From Hyphomicrobiaceae bacterium (GTDB lineage: Bacteria > Pseudomonadota > Alphaproteobacteria > Rhizobiales > Aestuariivirgaceae): a stretch of DNA of 64,000 nucleotides. Where the stretch lies: NCBI GenBank assembly GCA_900298995.1, contig OMIC01000040.1, positions 163,511-227,510 on the forward strand. Reading direction: 5' to 3'. Shown in pieces: positions 9,187-22,314 of the stretch. Numbering within the stretch: the stretch's first letter is position 1; each line of letters opens with the position of its first letter. Position numbers and translations under genes: made by a program. Under the pieces are notes generated by a model that did no database searches, had not been told where the DNA came from, and worked only from the letters and a program-made list of their open reading frames with translations.

Positions 9187-10794
9187 ATGGCCAGCACCCG
9201 CGATGCGATCGTTGCGGACCTGAAGGCGCACCGGAAATCCGGCGCGCCCTCTGACATGCGCCGAGCCTTTGCGCGCAATCCGAAGCGGTTCAGGGAGTTT
9301 GCGGCACGCTGCGATGATCTGCTGCTCGATTACTCCAAATGCGCGGTCAACGCGCGCACCATGGCGCTGCTGGCGAGGCTGGCCAGGGCGGCGGATGTCG
9401 AAGCGCGGCGCGACGCCATGTTCGCGGGCGCCGTCATCAACACCACCGAAATGCGCCCGGTTCTGCACACCGCGCTGCGCAACCGCTCCAACAGGGCGAT
9501 CGTCGTCAATGGCCGCGACGTGATGCCGGACGTCAACGCCGTGCTGGCCGCCATGGCAGGCTTCGCCCGTCATGTGCGCGCGTCGAAGATCACCGATGTG
9601 GTGAACATCGGCATCGGCGGATCGGACCTCGGCCCCGCCATGGCCACACTCGCGCTGGCGCCCTGGCATGACGGGCCACGGCTGCATTTCGTCTCCAATG
9701 TCGACGGTGCGCATATCGCCGATACGCTCAGGACGCTGAAGCCCGAGACCACGCTGTTCCTGATTGCGTCGAAGACCTTCACCACCATCGAAACCATGAC
9801 CAATGCCCGCACGGCGCGGCGGTGGATTGCGGAGACGCTGGGCGAGAAGAATGTCGGCCGGCATTTTGCCGCCATTTCCACCGCCATCGGCAAGGTCAGG
9901 AACTTCGGCATCTCCGAGGACCGCATCTTCGGCTTCTGGGACTGGGTCGGCGGGCGCTATTCGATCTGGTCGGCCATCGGCCTGCCACTGATGATCGCCA
10001 TCGGCCCCGAGAATTTCACCCGCTTTCTCGAGGGCGGACATGCCATGGACCGGCATTTCCGCGAGACCCCCCTGCTCCGCAATCTGCCGATGCTCATGGG
10101 GCTGCTCGGCGTCTGGCACCGCAACATCTGCGGCTATGTGTCCCGCGCCGTCATTCCCTATGACCAGCGGCTGGCGCGGCTTCCGGCCTATCTGCAGCAG
10201 CTTGACATGGAATCGAACGGCAAGCGCGTGCGGCTTGACGGCAGGGCGGCGGGCGTCACCGGCCCCATCGTCTGGGGCGAGCCCGGCACCAATGGCCAGC
10301 ACGCCTTCTTCCAGCTTCTGCATCAGGGCAGCGACGTGATTCCCGTCGAATTCCTCATCGCTGCGGAGCCGCATGAGAAAGGCATGTCCGAACACCATGC
10401 GCTGCTCGTCGCCAACTGCCTCGCGCAATCGCAGGCGCTGATGCGCGGCCGCACGCGCGAGGAAGCCGAAGCCCAGCTTCTGGCCATGGGCAAGAGCCGC
10501 CACGAGGCCCGCACGCTCGCGCCGCACCGAACCTTTCCCGGCAACAGGCCCTCCATCACGCTGGCCTATCGCAGGCTTGATCCTGCAACGCTGGGCCGCC
10601 TCATTGCGCTCTATGAGCACCGCGTCTTCGTGGAAGCGGCGATCTGGAACATCAATGCCTTCGACCAGTGGGGTGTGGAACTGGGCAAGGAACTGGCCAC
10701 CGCCCTGCAGCCGGTTGTGGAAGGAAAAGCCAGCGCGAGGGGACTTGATTCATCGACCGCGGGCCTTGCCGCCTATCTGCGCAAGTTCGGTTAG
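9187..10794 (+). CDS. pgi: Glucose-6-phosphate isomerase
   Basis: Interconverts glucose 6-phosphate and fructose 6-phosphate in the cytoplasm. The 535-residue length is typical. [13 protein letters not shown] binds phosphate. Both family signatures are seen: [12 protein letters not shown] near 258-269, and [14 protein letters not shown] near residue 490, the latter carrying the catalytic lysine. [18 protein letters not shown] contains the conserved active-site region. The gene follows pheT by 6 bp and may be cotranscribed with it. Its stop overlaps by 4 bases the stop of the convergent acyl-CoA dehydrogenase gene. With pgm downstream it links hexose phosphates to glycogen or exopolysaccharide precursors. 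Confidence 0.97.
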   Translation: MASTRDAIVADLKAHRKSGAPSDMRRAFARNPKRFREFAARCDDLLLDYSKCAVNARTMALLARLARAADVEARRDAMFAGAVINTTEMRPVLHTALRNRSNRAIVVNGRDVMPDVNAVLAAMAGFARHVRASKITDVVNIGIGGSDLGPAMATLALAPWHDGPRLHFVSNVDGAHIADTLRTLKPETTLFLIASKTFTTIETMTNARTARRWIAETLGEKNVGRHFAAISTAIGKVRNFGISEDRIFGFWDWVGGRYSIWSAIGLPLMIAIGPENFTRFLEGGHAMDRHFRETPLLRNLPMLMGLLGVWHRNICGYVSRAVIPYDQRLARLPAYLQQLDMESNGKRVRLDGRAAGVTGPIVWGEPGTNGQHAFFQLLHQGSDVIPVEFLIAAEPHEKGMSEHHALLVANCLAQSQALMRGRTREEAEAQLLAMGKSRHEARTLAPHRTFPGNRPSITLAYRRLDPATLGRLIALYEHRVFVEAAIWNINAFDQWGVELGKELATALQPVVEGKASARGLDSSTAGLAAYLRKFG

Positions 10795-12548
10795 AACATC
10801 ACCTCATCGAGCGCCATGACCGGCGCGGCGCCGGCGGCGATCCTTGCCTGCAACGACTGCGTTTCGGGCAGTATGCGACTCATGAAGAAACGCGCCGTGG
10901 CGAGCTTGGCGCGGTAGAAATCCTGATTGCTCCGGGGCAGCGACACGATCGCCGCCCGCGCCCAGAGATAGGCCAGCGCCGTCAGCGCGAAGAGCCGCAT
11001 GTAGTCGACCGCGGCAGCGCCGGCCTCATCCGGATTCGTGGCAGCACGGGTGCGGAGCAGCCGCGTGACCTCCTCGAGCTGGGCGAAGGCGCCTGCAAGC
11101 GGTTCCGCAAATTCCGGCACGGGCCCGGTTGCCAGAAAGCCGCGCACCGGCGAGGCAAAACTCTCGAACAGGCCAAGCTGCAGCACCTTGCGGCCGAGAA
11201 GATCAGCAGCCTGTATGCCGTTGGTTCCTTCATAGATCTGCGTGATGCGCACATCGCGCACATGCTGCTCCTGGCCATTGGCGCGGATGAAGCCATGACC
11301 GCCCAGCACCTGCACGCCGAGGTTTGTCACTTCGGTCCCGCAATCGGTGAGGAAGGCCTTCACCACCGGCGTGAGCAGCGCCACCAGCGCGTCGGCCGAT
11401 GCCCGGGCGGACGGCTCGGGATGACGCTCGGAGACATCCAGCGCCTGTGCGGCCCACAGCGCCAGCATGCGGCAGCCTTCTGTGAGGGCGCGCTGCGTCA
11501 TGAGCATGCGCCGCACATCCGGATGCACGATGATGGGGTCGGCAGGCAGCGATGGATCGCGGGGTCCGCCAGGCGCGCGGCCCTGACGTCGCTCGCGCGC
11601 ATAGGCCACGGCGGCCTGGTAGGATGCCTCGGACAGCGCCAGCCCATGAATGCCCACGGCAATGCGCTCGGCATTCATCATCGCGAACATGGCCTTGAGA
11701 CCCTGATGCGGCTCGCCCACCAGCCAGCCTGTGGCGCCGTCGAAGTTCATCACGCAGGTGGGGCAGCCGTGAATGCCCATCTTGTGTTCGACCGCGCCGC
11801 AGGACACTGCGTTGCGCGCTCCCAGCGTTCCATCGGCCTCGACGAGAACCTTGGGCACGACAAACAGGCTGATACCCTTGCTGCCCTTCGGCGCATCGGC
11901 AAGCCTCGCCAGCACGAAGTAAATGATGTTGGACGTCAGATCGTGCTCGCCCGCCGATATGAAGATCTTGGTTCCGGTGAGCGAAAAACTGCCGTCCGGG
12001 CGCGGGCTGGCCAGGGTCTTCATCAGACCGAGATCGGTGCCGCAATGGGCTTCGGTCAGGCACATCGAGCCTGCCCATTCACCGCTTGCCAGCCTGTCGG
12101 CATAGAGAGCCTTCTGGTGCGCGCTGCCGTGCTGGCTCAGCAGCACATAGGCGCCGCGTGTCAGACCCGGAAACAGGCCGAAGGACAGGCAGGCACCATT
12201 CAGCATCTCCTCGAACAGCAGATTCACCATGTGCGGCATGCCCTGGCCGCCATGCGCGGGCGCTGCGGTGAGGGCAGGCCAGCCATCCTCGACGAGCCGC
12301 GCATAGGCCTCCCTGAAGCCTTTGGGGGTCGTGACCCGGCCGTCCTCGAAGCGAACTCCGTCCTCGTCCGCGGTCCGGTTGAGCGGATGCACGACATCTG
12401 TAGCGAAGCGCGCGGCCTGTTGGAGGATCACCGCCACCACATCAGGCGTTGCGGCCTCGAAGCCGGGAAGCCGCGCGTGGGCCTCGAGATCGAACAGTTC
12501 CTCGAGGCAGAAGCGGTGCTCGCGGAGCGGCGGGGCAAAGGCGGGCAT
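10791..12548 (-). CDS. Acyl-CoA dehydrogenase, long form with C-terminal AcdC-like domain
   Basis: A flavoprotein dehydrogenase of 585 residues, about 200 longer than classic acyl-CoA dehydrogenases. Recognisable elements are [17 protein letters not shown] (FAD contact), [12 protein letters not shown], the core helix [31 protein letters not shown] and [17 protein letters not shown], whose Glu is the expected catalytic base. The last 110 residues match the extra C-terminal domain of DmdC/FadE-like enzymes. These act on medium or long acyl-CoA or 3-methylmercaptopropionyl-CoA, so the substrate is open. The ATG at 12548 was chosen because upstream sequence belongs to sdaA. It lies 5 bases after sdaA on the same strand. 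Confidence 0.9.
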   Translation of the reverse strand: MPAFAPPLREHRFCLEELFDLEAHARLPGFEAATPDVVAVILQQAARFATDVVHPLNRTADEDGVRFEDGRVTTPKGFREAYARLVEDGWPALTAAPAHGGQGMPHMVNLLFEEMLNGACLSFGLFPGLTRGAYVLLSQHGSAHQKALYADRLASGEWAGSMCLTEAHCGTDLGLMKTLASPRPDGSFSLTGTKIFISAGEHDLTSNIIYFVLARLADAPKGSKGISLFVVPKVLVEADGTLGARNAVSCGAVEHKMGIHGCPTCVMNFDGATGWLVGEPHQGLKAMFAMMNAERIAVGIHGLALSEASYQAAVAYARERRQGRAPGGPRDPSLPADPIIVHPDVRRMLMTQRALTEGCRMLALWAAQALDVSERHPEPSARASADALVALLTPVVKAFLTDCGTEVTNLGVQVLGGHGFIRANGQEQHVRDVRITQIYEGTNGIQAADLLGRKVLQLGLFESFASPVRGFLATGPVPEFAEPLAGAFAQLEEVTRLLRTRAATNPDEAGAAAVDYMRLFALTALAYLWARAAIVSLPRSNQDFYRAKLATARFFMSRILPETQSLQARIAAGAAPVMALDEVMF

Positions 12549-12553
12549 GGCGC

Positions 12554-13942
12554 TCAGCACTCCACCACGTTGACGGCCAGCCCGCCGGTGGAGGTCTCCT
12601 TGTAGCGCTCGCTCATGTCGAGGCCGGTCTGGCGCATGGTTTCCACGCACGTGTCGAGCGGCACGAAATGGGTGCCATCGCCCCGGAGCGCCAGTGAGGC
12701 GGCGGTGACGGCCTTGACCGCGCCAAAGGCATTGCGCTCGATGCAGGGCACCTGCACCAGGCCGCCCACCGGGTCGCAGGTCATGCCGAGATGATGTTCA
12801 AGTGCGATTTCGGCGGCATTCTCCACCTGTTCGTTGTTACCGCCGAGGGCCGCGCAGAGACCGGCCGCCGCCATGGCGGAAGCCGAGCCCACCTCGCCCT
12901 GGCAGCCCACCTCGGCGCCTGAGATCGAGGCATTGTGCTTGATCAGCCCGCCGATTGCCGCTGCCGCCAGCAGGAAGGTGCGGATGCCCGCGTGATCCGC
13001 GCCGAGACAGTGATCGAGATAATAGCGGATGGTGGCGGGAATGACCCCCGCCGCGCCATTGGTGGGTGCAGTCACCACCCGGCCGCCCGCGGCATTCTCT
13101 TCGTTGACCGCCATGGCATAGACCGAAAGCCAGTCCATCAGCCGGTGCGGCTGGATGGCGTTGTTGCCTTGCTCCTGCTTCAGCTTGTCGTGGATTTCGG
13201 CGGCGCGGCGCTTGATCCGGAGACCCCCCGGCAGCGTGCCCGTGAGGGTGAGGCCCCGGTTCATGCAATCACGCATGGCGTTCCAGATGCGGTCGAGATT
13301 GGCGTCGAGTTCCTCCGGCGACTGACTCACCAGCTCATTGGCGCGTTTCATGGCGGCGATGGTGAGACCCGCGCGCTGGCCCATCTCGAGCATTTCGGCA
13401 GCGGTGCGGAAGGGATAGGGCACGGCAACCGCGGGCCTCTCGGCCTTACCGGCAGCAAGCGACTGGGTGCGCTCCTGCTCGGTCTGCACGAAACCGCCGC
13501 CGATCGAGAAATAGGTCTCGGACAACAGCGTGTTGTTGTCATCATCGAGTATCCTGAACACCATGCCATTGGCATGGCCCTTCAGGGCCGGACCGAAATC
13601 GAAAATGACATCGTGGGCCGGATTGAAGGCGAGATGATGATCCGGCGTCAGGACAAGGCTGCCGCGCTCGGCCATGTGCCGGAGCACATCCTCGACCCGG
13701 TCCGGATCCATGGTCTGGGGCTTCTCGCCCGCAAGGCCGAGGATCACCGCACGGTCCGTGCCATGGCCCTTGCCGGTAAAGGCCAGCGAGCCATGCAGAG
13801 TCACCGTCAGGCGTCCTGTGCTGGGCAGGGCCGCCGTGCGCGCCATGTCGAGAAACCGCGCCGCCGCCACCATCGGCCCCACGGTGTGGGAACTCGATGG
13901 GCCGATACCGATCTTGAAGACGTCAAACACGGAAAGAAACAT
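12554..13942 (-). CDS. sdaA: L-serine ammonia-lyase (iron-sulfur)
   Basis: Deaminates L-serine to pyruvate and ammonia using a [4Fe-4S] cluster. The 462-residue product has the N-terminal beta domain ([20 protein letters not shown]) and the C-terminal alpha domain fused in one chain, the type-2 layout. Cluster cysteines are expected in [17 protein letters not shown] and [18 protein letters not shown]. The substrate-loop motif [13 protein letters not shown] is also present. The start gives the standard N terminus; an upstream in-frame ATG would add about 11 residues. It is divergent from the DMT transporter (174-bp gap) and is followed by an acyl-CoA dehydrogenase gene. Confidence 0.96.
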   Translation of the reverse strand: MFLSVFDVFKIGIGPSSSHTVGPMVAAARFLDMARTAALPSTGRLTVTLHGSLAFTGKGHGTDRAVILGLAGEKPQTMDPDRVEDVLRHMAERGSLVLTPDHHLAFNPAHDVIFDFGPALKGHANGMVFRILDDDNNTLLSETYFSIGGGFVQTEQERTQSLAAGKAERPAVAVPYPFRTAAEMLEMGQRAGLTIAAMKRANELVSQSPEELDANLDRIWNAMRDCMNRGLTLTGTLPGGLRIKRRAAEIHDKLKQEQGNNAIQPHRLMDWLSVYAMAVNEENAAGGRVVTAPTNGAAGVIPATIRYYLDHCLGADHAGIRTFLLAAAAIGGLIKHNASISGAEVGCQGEVGSASAMAAAGLCAALGGNNEQVENAAEIALEHHLGMTCDPVGGLVQVPCIERNAFGAVKAVTAASLALRGDGTHFVPLDTCVETMRQTGLDMSERYKETSTGGLAVNVVEC

Positions 13943-14116
13943 GAAAAGCCCGTACCGATTGGTTTGGCTGAGCATATCCCAGCACGCCACCTCTTGCCCA
14001 GCCGGTTCCACGCCGCCCGCGCATGGCCGGATGACGCTTTTCGGGTTCCTCCGGCTCCGGCGGCATGCTCTTATGCCCCTGAAAGGCTGAGGGTTTCGGA
14101 AAGGTGGTCGGTTGCG

Positions 14117-14983
14117 ATGCTTGCCGTGATGTTTGGCGTGTTCGCCGCCCTGTGCTGGTCGGTGCACGATCTGATCGCGCGCGGCATGGCGGCGCGCATC
14201 GGGGCTTTCCGCATGGCGGCGCTTGTCATGATTGCGGGTGGCATCCTGCTGTCGGTCTATGTCCTCTCCGACGGCCGTGTCTGGCAGTCCTCGCGTGAGG
14301 GGCTGATCGCGGGTCTGGTGCTGGGACTGGTCTATGGTCTGGCGGTGGGCGGCCTGTTCAAGGCCTTCAGTCTCGGACCGATCTCGCTGGTGGGACCGCT
14401 CACGGCAGGCTACCCGGTACTGGCGGTCCTGTGGGGCGTGACCAACGGACTTGAGCCCACGGCATTGCAATGGGCGGCGGTCGCGGCCACGCTGATCGGC
14501 GCAGTCATCGTGGCCCGCTCAGGGACGGAGGATGGCGGCATCAACGCCGTGGAGCCGGGCAAGATGCCGGTGCTGCTGCTCTTCGCGCTGATCGCGGTAC
14601 TGGGCTATTCCGCCTCCATCATCCTCGGTCAGCGTGCGGCGGTGCTGGTGGGCGAGATCGAGGCCACCTGGCTGTCACGCGCCACTGCGCTCGTCACCAT
14701 CTTTCCCTTCCTGCTGGGCGAGGGACGTCACGCCCCGCTCACCCGGCGGCAATGGACAGGCATTTTTGTGATGGGCGGGCTTGACGTTCTGGGTGTGATT
14801 GCGGTCAATGCGTCGGGCCATCTGCCGGGCAAGGAATTCGCCGGCATCGGCATTTCGGCCTATGGCGCGCTCGCCGTGATCCTTGCCACGATCTTCCTCA
14901 AGGAGAAGGTTTCGGCGGGCCAATGGCTGGGTATCGCCCTGATCTTCTGCGGTGTTGCCGCCATGTCGGTCAGCAACGCCTGA
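14117..14983 (+). CDS. EamA/DMT-family membrane transporter
   Basis: A 288-residue, very hydrophobic protein with about ten transmembrane helices in two EamA repeats (roughly 1-140 and 150-288). The first begins MLAVMFGVFAALCWSVHDL and the second begins VLLLFALIAVLGYS. The family exports or imports metabolites such as amino acids, sugars or vitamins, and the substrate cannot be told. It is divergent from sdaA, so an amino-acid-related substrate is possible. The ATG at 14117 begins the first hydrophobic helix directly. A long upstream in-frame extension is antisense to sdaA and was discarded. pgm follows after about 20 bp. Confidence 0.85.
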   Translation: MLAVMFGVFAALCWSVHDLIARGMAARIGAFRMAALVMIAGGILLSVYVLSDGRVWQSSREGLIAGLVLGLVYGLAVGGLFKAFSLGPISLVGPLTAGYPVLAVLWGVTNGLEPTALQWAAVAATLIGAVIVARSGTEDGGINAVEPGKMPVLLLFALIAVLGYSASIILGQRAAVLVGEIEATWLSRATALVTIFPFLLGEGRHAPLTRRQWTGIFVMGGLDVLGVIAVNASGHLPGKEFAGIGISAYGALAVILATIFLKEKVSAGQWLGIALIFCGVAAMSVSNA

Positions 14984-17425
<2,442 letters not shown>

Positions 17426-18577
17426 TCAATAAGACCTCGGCAGGCCCAGCACATGCTCGGCCAGGTACGACAGGATCAGGTTGGTGGAAATCGGCGCCAC
17501 CTGATAGAGCCGCGTCTCGCGGAACTTGCGCTCGATATCGAAATCCTCCGCAAAGCCATAGCCGCCATGAGTCTGGATGGCGACATTGGCGGCCTCGAAG
17601 CTGGCATCTGCTGCGAGCATCTTGGCCATGTTGGCTTCGGCCCCGCAGGGTTCACCGGCTTCGAAGCGACGGATGGCGTCCTCCACCATCAGGCGGGCTG
17701 CGCGCATGCCGGCATAGACCCGCGCGATCGGGAACTGGACGCCCTGATTCTGGCCGATGGGGCGTCCGAAGACCACGCGGTCCCTGGCATAGGCAGTCGA
17801 TGCCTCGATGAACCAGCGGGCATCGCCCACGCATTCGGCAGCAATCAGGATGCGCTCGGCATTCATGCCCGAGAGAATGTAGCGGAACCCCTCGCCTTCC
17901 GCCCCGATCAGGTTTTCCGCCGGAACCGGCACATCATCGAAGCCGATGGTGGTGGTGGCATGGTTCATCATGGTGCGGATGGGATCGATGCTGAGGCCGT
18001 TGCCGCGGGCCTCGCGCATGTCGACGAGAAACAGCGAAAGCCCGTCGGTTCGGCGCGCACCTGCGTCCGGAAGCGCGGTCCGGGCAAGCAGGATCATGAG
18101 GTCGGAGTGGGCGGCCCGGCTCGTCCAGATCTTCCGTCCCCGGATGATATAGCGCCCGCCATCGCGGCGCGCGGTGGTGGTGATGGCGGCGGTGTCGGTG
18201 CCGCTGTCCGGTTCGGTGACGGCGAAGGCCTGAAGGCGCAGATCACCTGCGGCGATGGCCGGCAGATAACGGCGCTTCTGGGCGTCACTGCCATGGCGGA
18301 GAAGCGTTGCCATCACATACATCTGCGCATGACAGCCCGCGCCGTTGCAGCCTGCGGCCTGGATCTCCTCGAGAATGGCTGCCGCGGCGCCGAGCGGAAG
18401 GCCAGCGCCGCCATAGTCAGCCGGAATGAGGACGGCGAGAAAGCCTGCCCGTGTCAGTTCATCCACGAAGGCCGTGGGATAGGCACGCTCCCGGTCAAGC
18501 GCGCGCCAGTATTCGCCGGGGTAGCGCGCGCACAGCTTGCGCACGGCCTCGCGGATGTCGGCATGGGTTTCGGGCAT
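17426..18577 (-). CDS. Acyl-CoA dehydrogenase
   Basis: A 383-residue flavoprotein of classic length. The FAD/substrate motifs FAVTEPDSGTDTAAI, KIWTSRAAHSDLM, MNAERILIAAECVG and IQTHGGYGFAEDF are clear. The region that normally carries the catalytic Glu (YEGT) reads YQVAPISTN, as in CaiA-like and other divergent acyl-CoA dehydrogenases, where the base may lie elsewhere. The C-terminal HVLGLPRSY tail is typical of that group. It sits between rpiB (14 bp upstream) and the hydratase (directly abutting), forming a three-gene minus-strand unit. The substrate is unknown. Confidence 0.9.
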   Translation of the reverse strand: MPETHADIREAVRKLCARYPGEYWRALDRERAYPTAFVDELTRAGFLAVLIPADYGGAGLPLGAAAAILEEIQAAGCNGAGCHAQMYVMATLLRHGSDAQKRRYLPAIAAGDLRLQAFAVTEPDSGTDTAAITTTARRDGGRYIIRGRKIWTSRAAHSDLMILLARTALPDAGARRTDGLSLFLVDMREARGNGLSIDPIRTMMNHATTTIGFDDVPVPAENLIGAEGEGFRYILSGMNAERILIAAECVGDARWFIEASTAYARDRVVFGRPIGQNQGVQFPIARVYAGMRAARLMVEDAIRRFEAGEPCGAEANMAKMLAADASFEAANVAIQTHGGYGFAEDFDIERKFRETRLYQVAPISTNLILSYLAEHVLGLPRSY

Positions 18578-18591
18578 GGGCGCGGCGGGGT

Positions 18592-19029
18592 TCAGCGCGC
18601 ACCGTCGAGCCGGTTGATCGCCTCGACATTGGCGGCCGACGGCCCCTCGGGATCGAAAGCCGAGGCCAGCCAGGTATCGACGATGGCCTTGGCCAGTTCC
18701 GGGCCTATGACGCGTGCGCCCATGGTGATGATCTGGGCGTTGTTGGACTTGGCAGCACGCTCGGCGGAGTAGGTGTCATGGGTGAGCGCGGCGCGGATGC
18801 CGGGCACCTTGTTGGCGGCAATGCAGACGCCGATACCCGTGCCGCAGATCAGGATGCCGCGCTCGAAGGCGCCATCCTTCACCCGATGGGCAAGATGCGC
18901 GGCAAGATCGGCATAAAACCCGCTTTCACTGAGGTTCGAGACGTCATGCGCCGGCTTCGACCGGAGATGCGCCTCGATGACGTCGAGAAGCGGTTTTCCG
19001 GCGCTGTCGGCGCCAACGGCAATCTTCAT
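18592..19029 (-). CDS. RpiB/LacAB-family sugar-phosphate isomerase, EryI/DerI-like
   Basis: A cytoplasmic aldose-ketose phosphate isomerase of 145 residues. The active-site segment [22 protein letters not shown] carries the catalytic Cys62. The N terminus reads GADSAG, where classical RpiB has a CDHxG motif: the usual His is Ser9. This SAG form and [26 protein letters not shown] are what I recall from EryI/DerI-type proteins, which isomerise D-erythrulose 4-phosphate. Ribose 5-phosphate isomerase activity is therefore not assured. It is the first gene of the unit that continues with an acyl-CoA dehydrogenase and a hydratase, and it is divergent from marR. Confidence 0.85.
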   Translation of the reverse strand: MKIAVGADSAGKPLLDVIEAHLRSKPAHDVSNLSESGFYADLAAHLAHRVKDGAFERGILICGTGIGVCIAANKVPGIRAALTHDTYSAERAAKSNNAQIITMGARVIGPELAKAIVDTWLASAFDPEGPSAANVEAINRLDGAR

Positions 19030-19038
19030 CTGTCGTCT

Positions 19039-19053
19039 CCCGGAGTATCCGGG
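19039..19053. promoter_or_regulatory. Palindrome in the isomerase/marR divergent region
   Basis: CCCGGA-GTA-TCCGGG is a perfect 6-bp inverted repeat, 9 bases upstream of the isomerase start. It lies in the 128-bp space shared with the divergent MarR-family gene. It could be the regulator's operator or an RNA hairpin in the isomerase leader. A weak GATAAG/TTGCAG pair on the minus strand just upstream could be its promoter. Confidence 0.35.
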
Positions 19054-19157
19054 ATTGTGCTTATCCGAGAACGCCACCCTCCTGCAACACGGCCAAGGCC
19101 CAGGTGACCGGACCAGTTTCCGCTCGCGTGGAGGGCGTCTTTGTGAAACCATGAGGT

Positions 19158-19748
19158 ATGAGCGATGGCGAAGCAGAGACAGCCGAGGGCCGGATGATCG
19201 CCTGGCCGCTGGAGCGGCTGGCCCGCCTCATGCGGGCGCGCGAGCACCGGGATGGGATCAACCCCGCGCAACGGGAGGCGTTGCGCTATCTTGGCCGCGC
19301 CAACCGCTTCTCCAACGCGCCGGTAGCGCTCTCGCGCTATCTGGGCGCCACCAAGGGCACGATTTCCCAGACGGTGAAGGCGCTGGAGCGCAAGGGTTTC
19401 ATCAGCAAGGCGGCGCGCAGCGGCAACAGCAAGTCCATCGCGCTGTGTCTGACGGCGAAGGGCATGGCGGCCCTTGAGCACGATCCCTGGGCAGCGCTTG
19501 CCGACGCCAGCAGCGTGCTGGGCGGCAAGACGCGACGGCGCATGCAGCGCGGGCTCGACGACATGCTCCGGGCCGAACTGGCGCGCGAGGGTCTGCCGAG
19601 TTTCGGCGTCTACGCCTCCTGCAGGTTCTTCCGCGAGAACGGCGGCCTGGCGCCGGGCGAGGGTCTGCATCGCTGCATGGTCTATGACGCCGACCTCACG
19701 GTTGCGGAGGCGGGTCAGATCTGCGCAGCCCATACACCGAAAGCCTAG
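19158..19748 (+). CDS. MarR-family transcriptional regulator with Cys-containing C-terminal extension
   Basis: A 196-residue winged-helix regulator. The MarR core (about 10-110) shows [25 protein letters not shown], the recognition helix region, and the [15 protein letters not shown] wing. An extension of about 80 residues beyond typical MarR proteins includes [17 protein letters not shown] and AGQICAAH. These three spaced cysteines might sense redox or bind metal, which is inferred from composition only. It is divergent from the isomerase-dehydrogenase-hydratase unit, so it may control those genes or itself. It is convergent with pckA, 8 bp away. Confidence 0.85.
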   Translation: MSDGEAETAEGRMIAWPLERLARLMRAREHRDGINPAQREALRYLGRANRFSNAPVALSRYLGATKGTISQTVKALERKGFISKAARSGNSKSIALCLTAKGMAALEHDPWAALADASSVLGGKTRRRMQRGLDDMLRAELAREGLPSFGVYASCRFFRENGGLAPGEGLHRCMVYDADLTVAEAGQICAAHTPKA

Positions 19749-19756
19749 GCTCCGGC

Positions 19757-21364
19757 CTATTCGGCGGCGATCTGGAAGACCGGACTGGCGGCTCTGACCT
19801 CGGCGCCTGCCGTAGCCTCGAAACGTGCGAAATTCCGCACGAACATGTCGACAAGGCGGCGCGCCATCGCGTCATAGGCGGCGGGGTCGGCCCAGGTCCG
19901 GCGCGGATCGAGGATGCTGGCGTCAACACCCTCGACCTGTTTGGGAACGGCAAAGCCGAAATGCGGGTCCGTGCGCATCGGCACGCCATCGAGGCGGCCT
20001 TCCAGCGCCGCACGCAGGAGCGCGCGGGTCACGCGGATCGGCATGCGGTGGCCCTCGCCATAGGCTCCCCCCGTCCAGCCGGTGTTGAGAAGCCAGCAAG
20101 ACACGCCGTGGCGGCGGATGAGATCGCGCAGCAGATTGCCATAGACTGCAGGCTCGCGCGGAATGAAGGGGGCGCCGAAGCAGGTGGAAAAGGTGGCGGC
20201 GGGTTCGGTGACGCCGCGTTCCGTGCCGGCCACCTTGGCGGTATAGCCCGAGAGAAAGTGATACATGGCCTGGGCGGGCGTGAGTCGTGCGATGGGCGGC
20301 AGGACACCGAAGGCATCCGCCGTCAGCATGACGATGGTTCCGGGCACGGCGGCGCGTCCGGTGCGGCTGGCGTTGGCGATGGCGGTGAGCGGATAGGCGG
20401 CCCGGGTATTCTCGGTCAGGGATCCGTCCGCGAAGTCGAGGCGCCGGGTGGCCGGGTCGATCGTCACATTCTCGAGAACCGTGCCCCACATCTGCGTGGT
20501 GGCATGGATCTGCGGCTCTGCCTCCTTCGAGAGATGGATGACCTTTGCATAGCAGCCGCCCTCGAAGTTGAAGATACCGTCCTCTGACCAGCCATGCTCG
20601 TCATCGCCGATGAGCGTGCGGCCGGGATCGGCGGAGAGCGTGGTCTTGCCCGTGCCCGAAAGACCGAAGAACACCGCGCTGTCGCCATCCGGCCCGGCGT
20701 TTGCCGCGCAGTGCATGGGCATCACCCCCCTGGCGGGGAGCAGGTAGTTGAGAACGGTGAACACCGCCTTCTTCATCTCGCCGGCATAGTGTGTGCCGCC
20801 GATCAGCACGAGGCCGTTGCTGAGATCAAGGGCGATGACAGTGTCGCTCCGGGTGCCGTGGCGGGCGGGATCGGCGCGGAAGGACGGAAGATTGAGGATC
20901 GTGAGACCGGGCGTGAAGGCGGTGAGATCAGGCGGCACGATCAGCAGATGCCGGATGAACAGCGCATGCCAGGCCTGTTCGGTGACAACCCGCACGGAGA
21001 GCCGGTGGGCCGGATCGGCGCCGGCGGCCAGATCCTGAACATGCAGGGACTTGAGCCGTGCATGCGCCATGAAATCCTTGCGCAGGGTCTCGAAGTGCTC
21101 GCGGCTCATGGCCTTGTTGTTGTCCCACCAGATGCTGTGTTCGGTGGTGGCGTCGCGCACCACGAACTTGTCATTGGGACTTCTCCCGGTGTGCTGGCCG
21201 GTGGTGACCGCCAGACCGCCGCCTTCGGCGACAAGCCCTTCGCCCTGGGCGGCCGCCTCCTGATAGAGCGCAGCAGCCGGGGCATTCCACGAGATCCGTG
21301 ATGCCCAGGTGAGCCCGAGCTCGGCCAGCTGGCTGCGGATGAGGGCGTCGGCGGCAATGTCCAT
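19757..21364 (-). CDS. pckA: Phosphoenolpyruvate carboxykinase (ATP)
   Basis: Converts oxaloacetate and ATP to phosphoenolpyruvate, the entry to gluconeogenesis. The 535-residue length fits the ATP-dependent class. Visible motifs are the substrate loop [29 protein letters not shown], the P-loop [11 protein letters not shown] (near 231) and kinase-2 GDDEHGW, followed by [10 protein letters not shown]. In other Rhizobiales pckA is near chvI/chvG, as here, and is reported to respond to that system. A 130-bp AT-rich upstream gap with a hairpin abutting the ribosome-binding site should hold its promoter. It is convergent with marR. Confidence 0.97.
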   Translation of the reverse strand: MDIAADALIRSQLAELGLTWASRISWNAPAAALYQEAAAQGEGLVAEGGGLAVTTGQHTGRSPNDKFVVRDATTEHSIWWDNNKAMSREHFETLRKDFMAHARLKSLHVQDLAAGADPAHRLSVRVVTEQAWHALFIRHLLIVPPDLTAFTPGLTILNLPSFRADPARHGTRSDTVIALDLSNGLVLIGGTHYAGEMKKAVFTVLNYLLPARGVMPMHCAANAGPDGDSAVFFGLSGTGKTTLSADPGRTLIGDDEHGWSEDGIFNFEGGCYAKVIHLSKEAEPQIHATTQMWGTVLENVTIDPATRRLDFADGSLTENTRAAYPLTAIANASRTGRAAVPGTIVMLTADAFGVLPPIARLTPAQAMYHFLSGYTAKVAGTERGVTEPAATFSTCFGAPFIPREPAVYGNLLRDLIRRHGVSCWLLNTGWTGGAYGEGHRMPIRVTRALLRAALEGRLDGVPMRTDPHFGFAVPKQVEGVDASILDPRRTWADPAAYDAMARRLVDMFVRNFARFEATAGAEVRAASPVFQIAAE

Positions 21365-21374
21365 GGCAGGCTCC

Positions 21375-21396
21375 AGAACGGGGACAGCCCTGTTCT
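21375..21396 (-). promoter_or_regulatory. Hairpin abutting the pckA ribosome-binding site
   Basis: On the pckA transcript, AGAAC pairs with GTTCT and GGG pairs with CCC around a 4-base loop, with one mismatch. The 3' arm runs straight into the GGAG ribosome-binding site, 10 bases before the start codon. Further upstream are two copies of TACATCA (21448-21454 and 21471-21477), 23 bp apart, in an AT-rich stretch likely to contain the promoter. Confidence 0.35.
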
Positions 21397-21494
21397 AGTG
21401 ACCCACGCTGCGGCTCTGCAAGGAAAAAGATGATTGAAAGCTGTGTTTACATCATATTTTTGTGGTATCGTACATCAAATTCTGACGATATGAA

Positions 21495-22205
21495 CTAATC
21501 CCTGCTGTCCGTCCCCAGCCGGGCAAGCAGCGCCCGCAGGGCTCCGCCGGACTGGACGGGGGGATCAAATGCGAGCCGGAGCGTGTCCGACCCGCGCCTC
21601 AGATCGGCGCCGTCGGGGTCGATCGCCGCCATTTTCCAGCCTCCGGGCGTGGCGGCCAGCAGTTTTGCGGCATATCGCTGGATGGCGTCTTCGTGATCCG
21701 CATTCATGTGGGCAATGGCCTCTTCCTCCAGCGCTTCCATCGCATCGGCTGAGGGAAACATCTCATCGGCGGGTATCGTCTCGATGCGACCAAACCCGGC
21801 CACCGCATGGGCGCGCGCCGGTTCCAGCCGCCAGAAGCCGAAATCGCCGAAGCCCGCATAGAGGTCCGCCGCCGGATGGCGGGCAAGATAGCGTCGCTGC
21901 ACCGTCTCGGCCGGGACGCGCGAGAACTGACCCATGACCGTGACACGGGCACCCGTCAGCGCATCGCCGCCGGACGGGAGTTCGGCCACCATCAGGCTGG
22001 CCCGCGGGCAGGCCAGGAGGTTGCGCGTGTGCCAGGCGAGGGTTGAGACGAGGATCACCGGCCAGCCGCGCACGTCGGTGGCCACATTGACCAGCGAGGC
22101 ATAGGGGCCGGCATCATCGGCATTGATGCTGGAGAGTGTGGCGGTCCGGGCCCGCCGCAGCAGACGGCGGGCATCCGCCGCACTGAAACTTCTTGCGCCG
22201 CTCAT
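21495..22205 (-). CDS. HugZ-like heme-utilisation / PNPOx-fold protein with DUF2470 domain
   Basis: A 236-residue protein with an N-terminal split-barrel flavin-reductase-like domain (about 10-150; [28 protein letters not shown]). A C-terminal DUF2470 domain (about 160-236) carries [14 protein letters not shown]. This fusion is seen in HugZ-type heme oxygenase-like proteins and in uncharacterised pyridoxamine-phosphate-oxidase relatives. The His of HMNADHED is a candidate heme or metal ligand by family analogy. The start at 22205 was chosen because upstream in-frame codons are antisense to the chvI leader. It is divergent from chvI. Confidence 0.85.
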   Translation of the reverse strand: MSGARSFSAADARRLLRRARTATLSSINADDAGPYASLVNVATDVRGWPVILVSTLAWHTRNLLACPRASLMVAELPSGGDALTGARVTVMGQFSRVPAETVQRRYLARHPAADLYAGFGDFGFWRLEPARAHAVAGFGRIETIPADEMFPSADAMEALEEEAIAHMNADHEDAIQRYAAKLLAATPGGWKMAAIDPDGADLRRGSDTLRLAFDPPVQSGGALRALLARLGTDSRD

Positions 22206-22314
22206 CGTCACACCTCGCAATTGTGGCCGGAAGGCCCTATCATGCCCGCCACATTTTGTTCCAGTTCCGCCCCTAGGGCAAAGGCAAGGATACAGTCGAA
22301 GGATGAACAGGAAA

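Noticed and set aside
8407..10620. A 737-codon open frame on the minus strand opposite pheT and pgi
   Set aside because: It has no family motifs, is rich in Arg/His/Gly/Ala as antisense frames of GC-rich genes are, and both genes on the plus strand are unmistakable.
12935..14116. In-frame 5' extension of the DMT transporter by almost 400 codons
   Set aside because: The extension is antisense to sdaA and would place a soluble segment before a standard ten-helix transporter.
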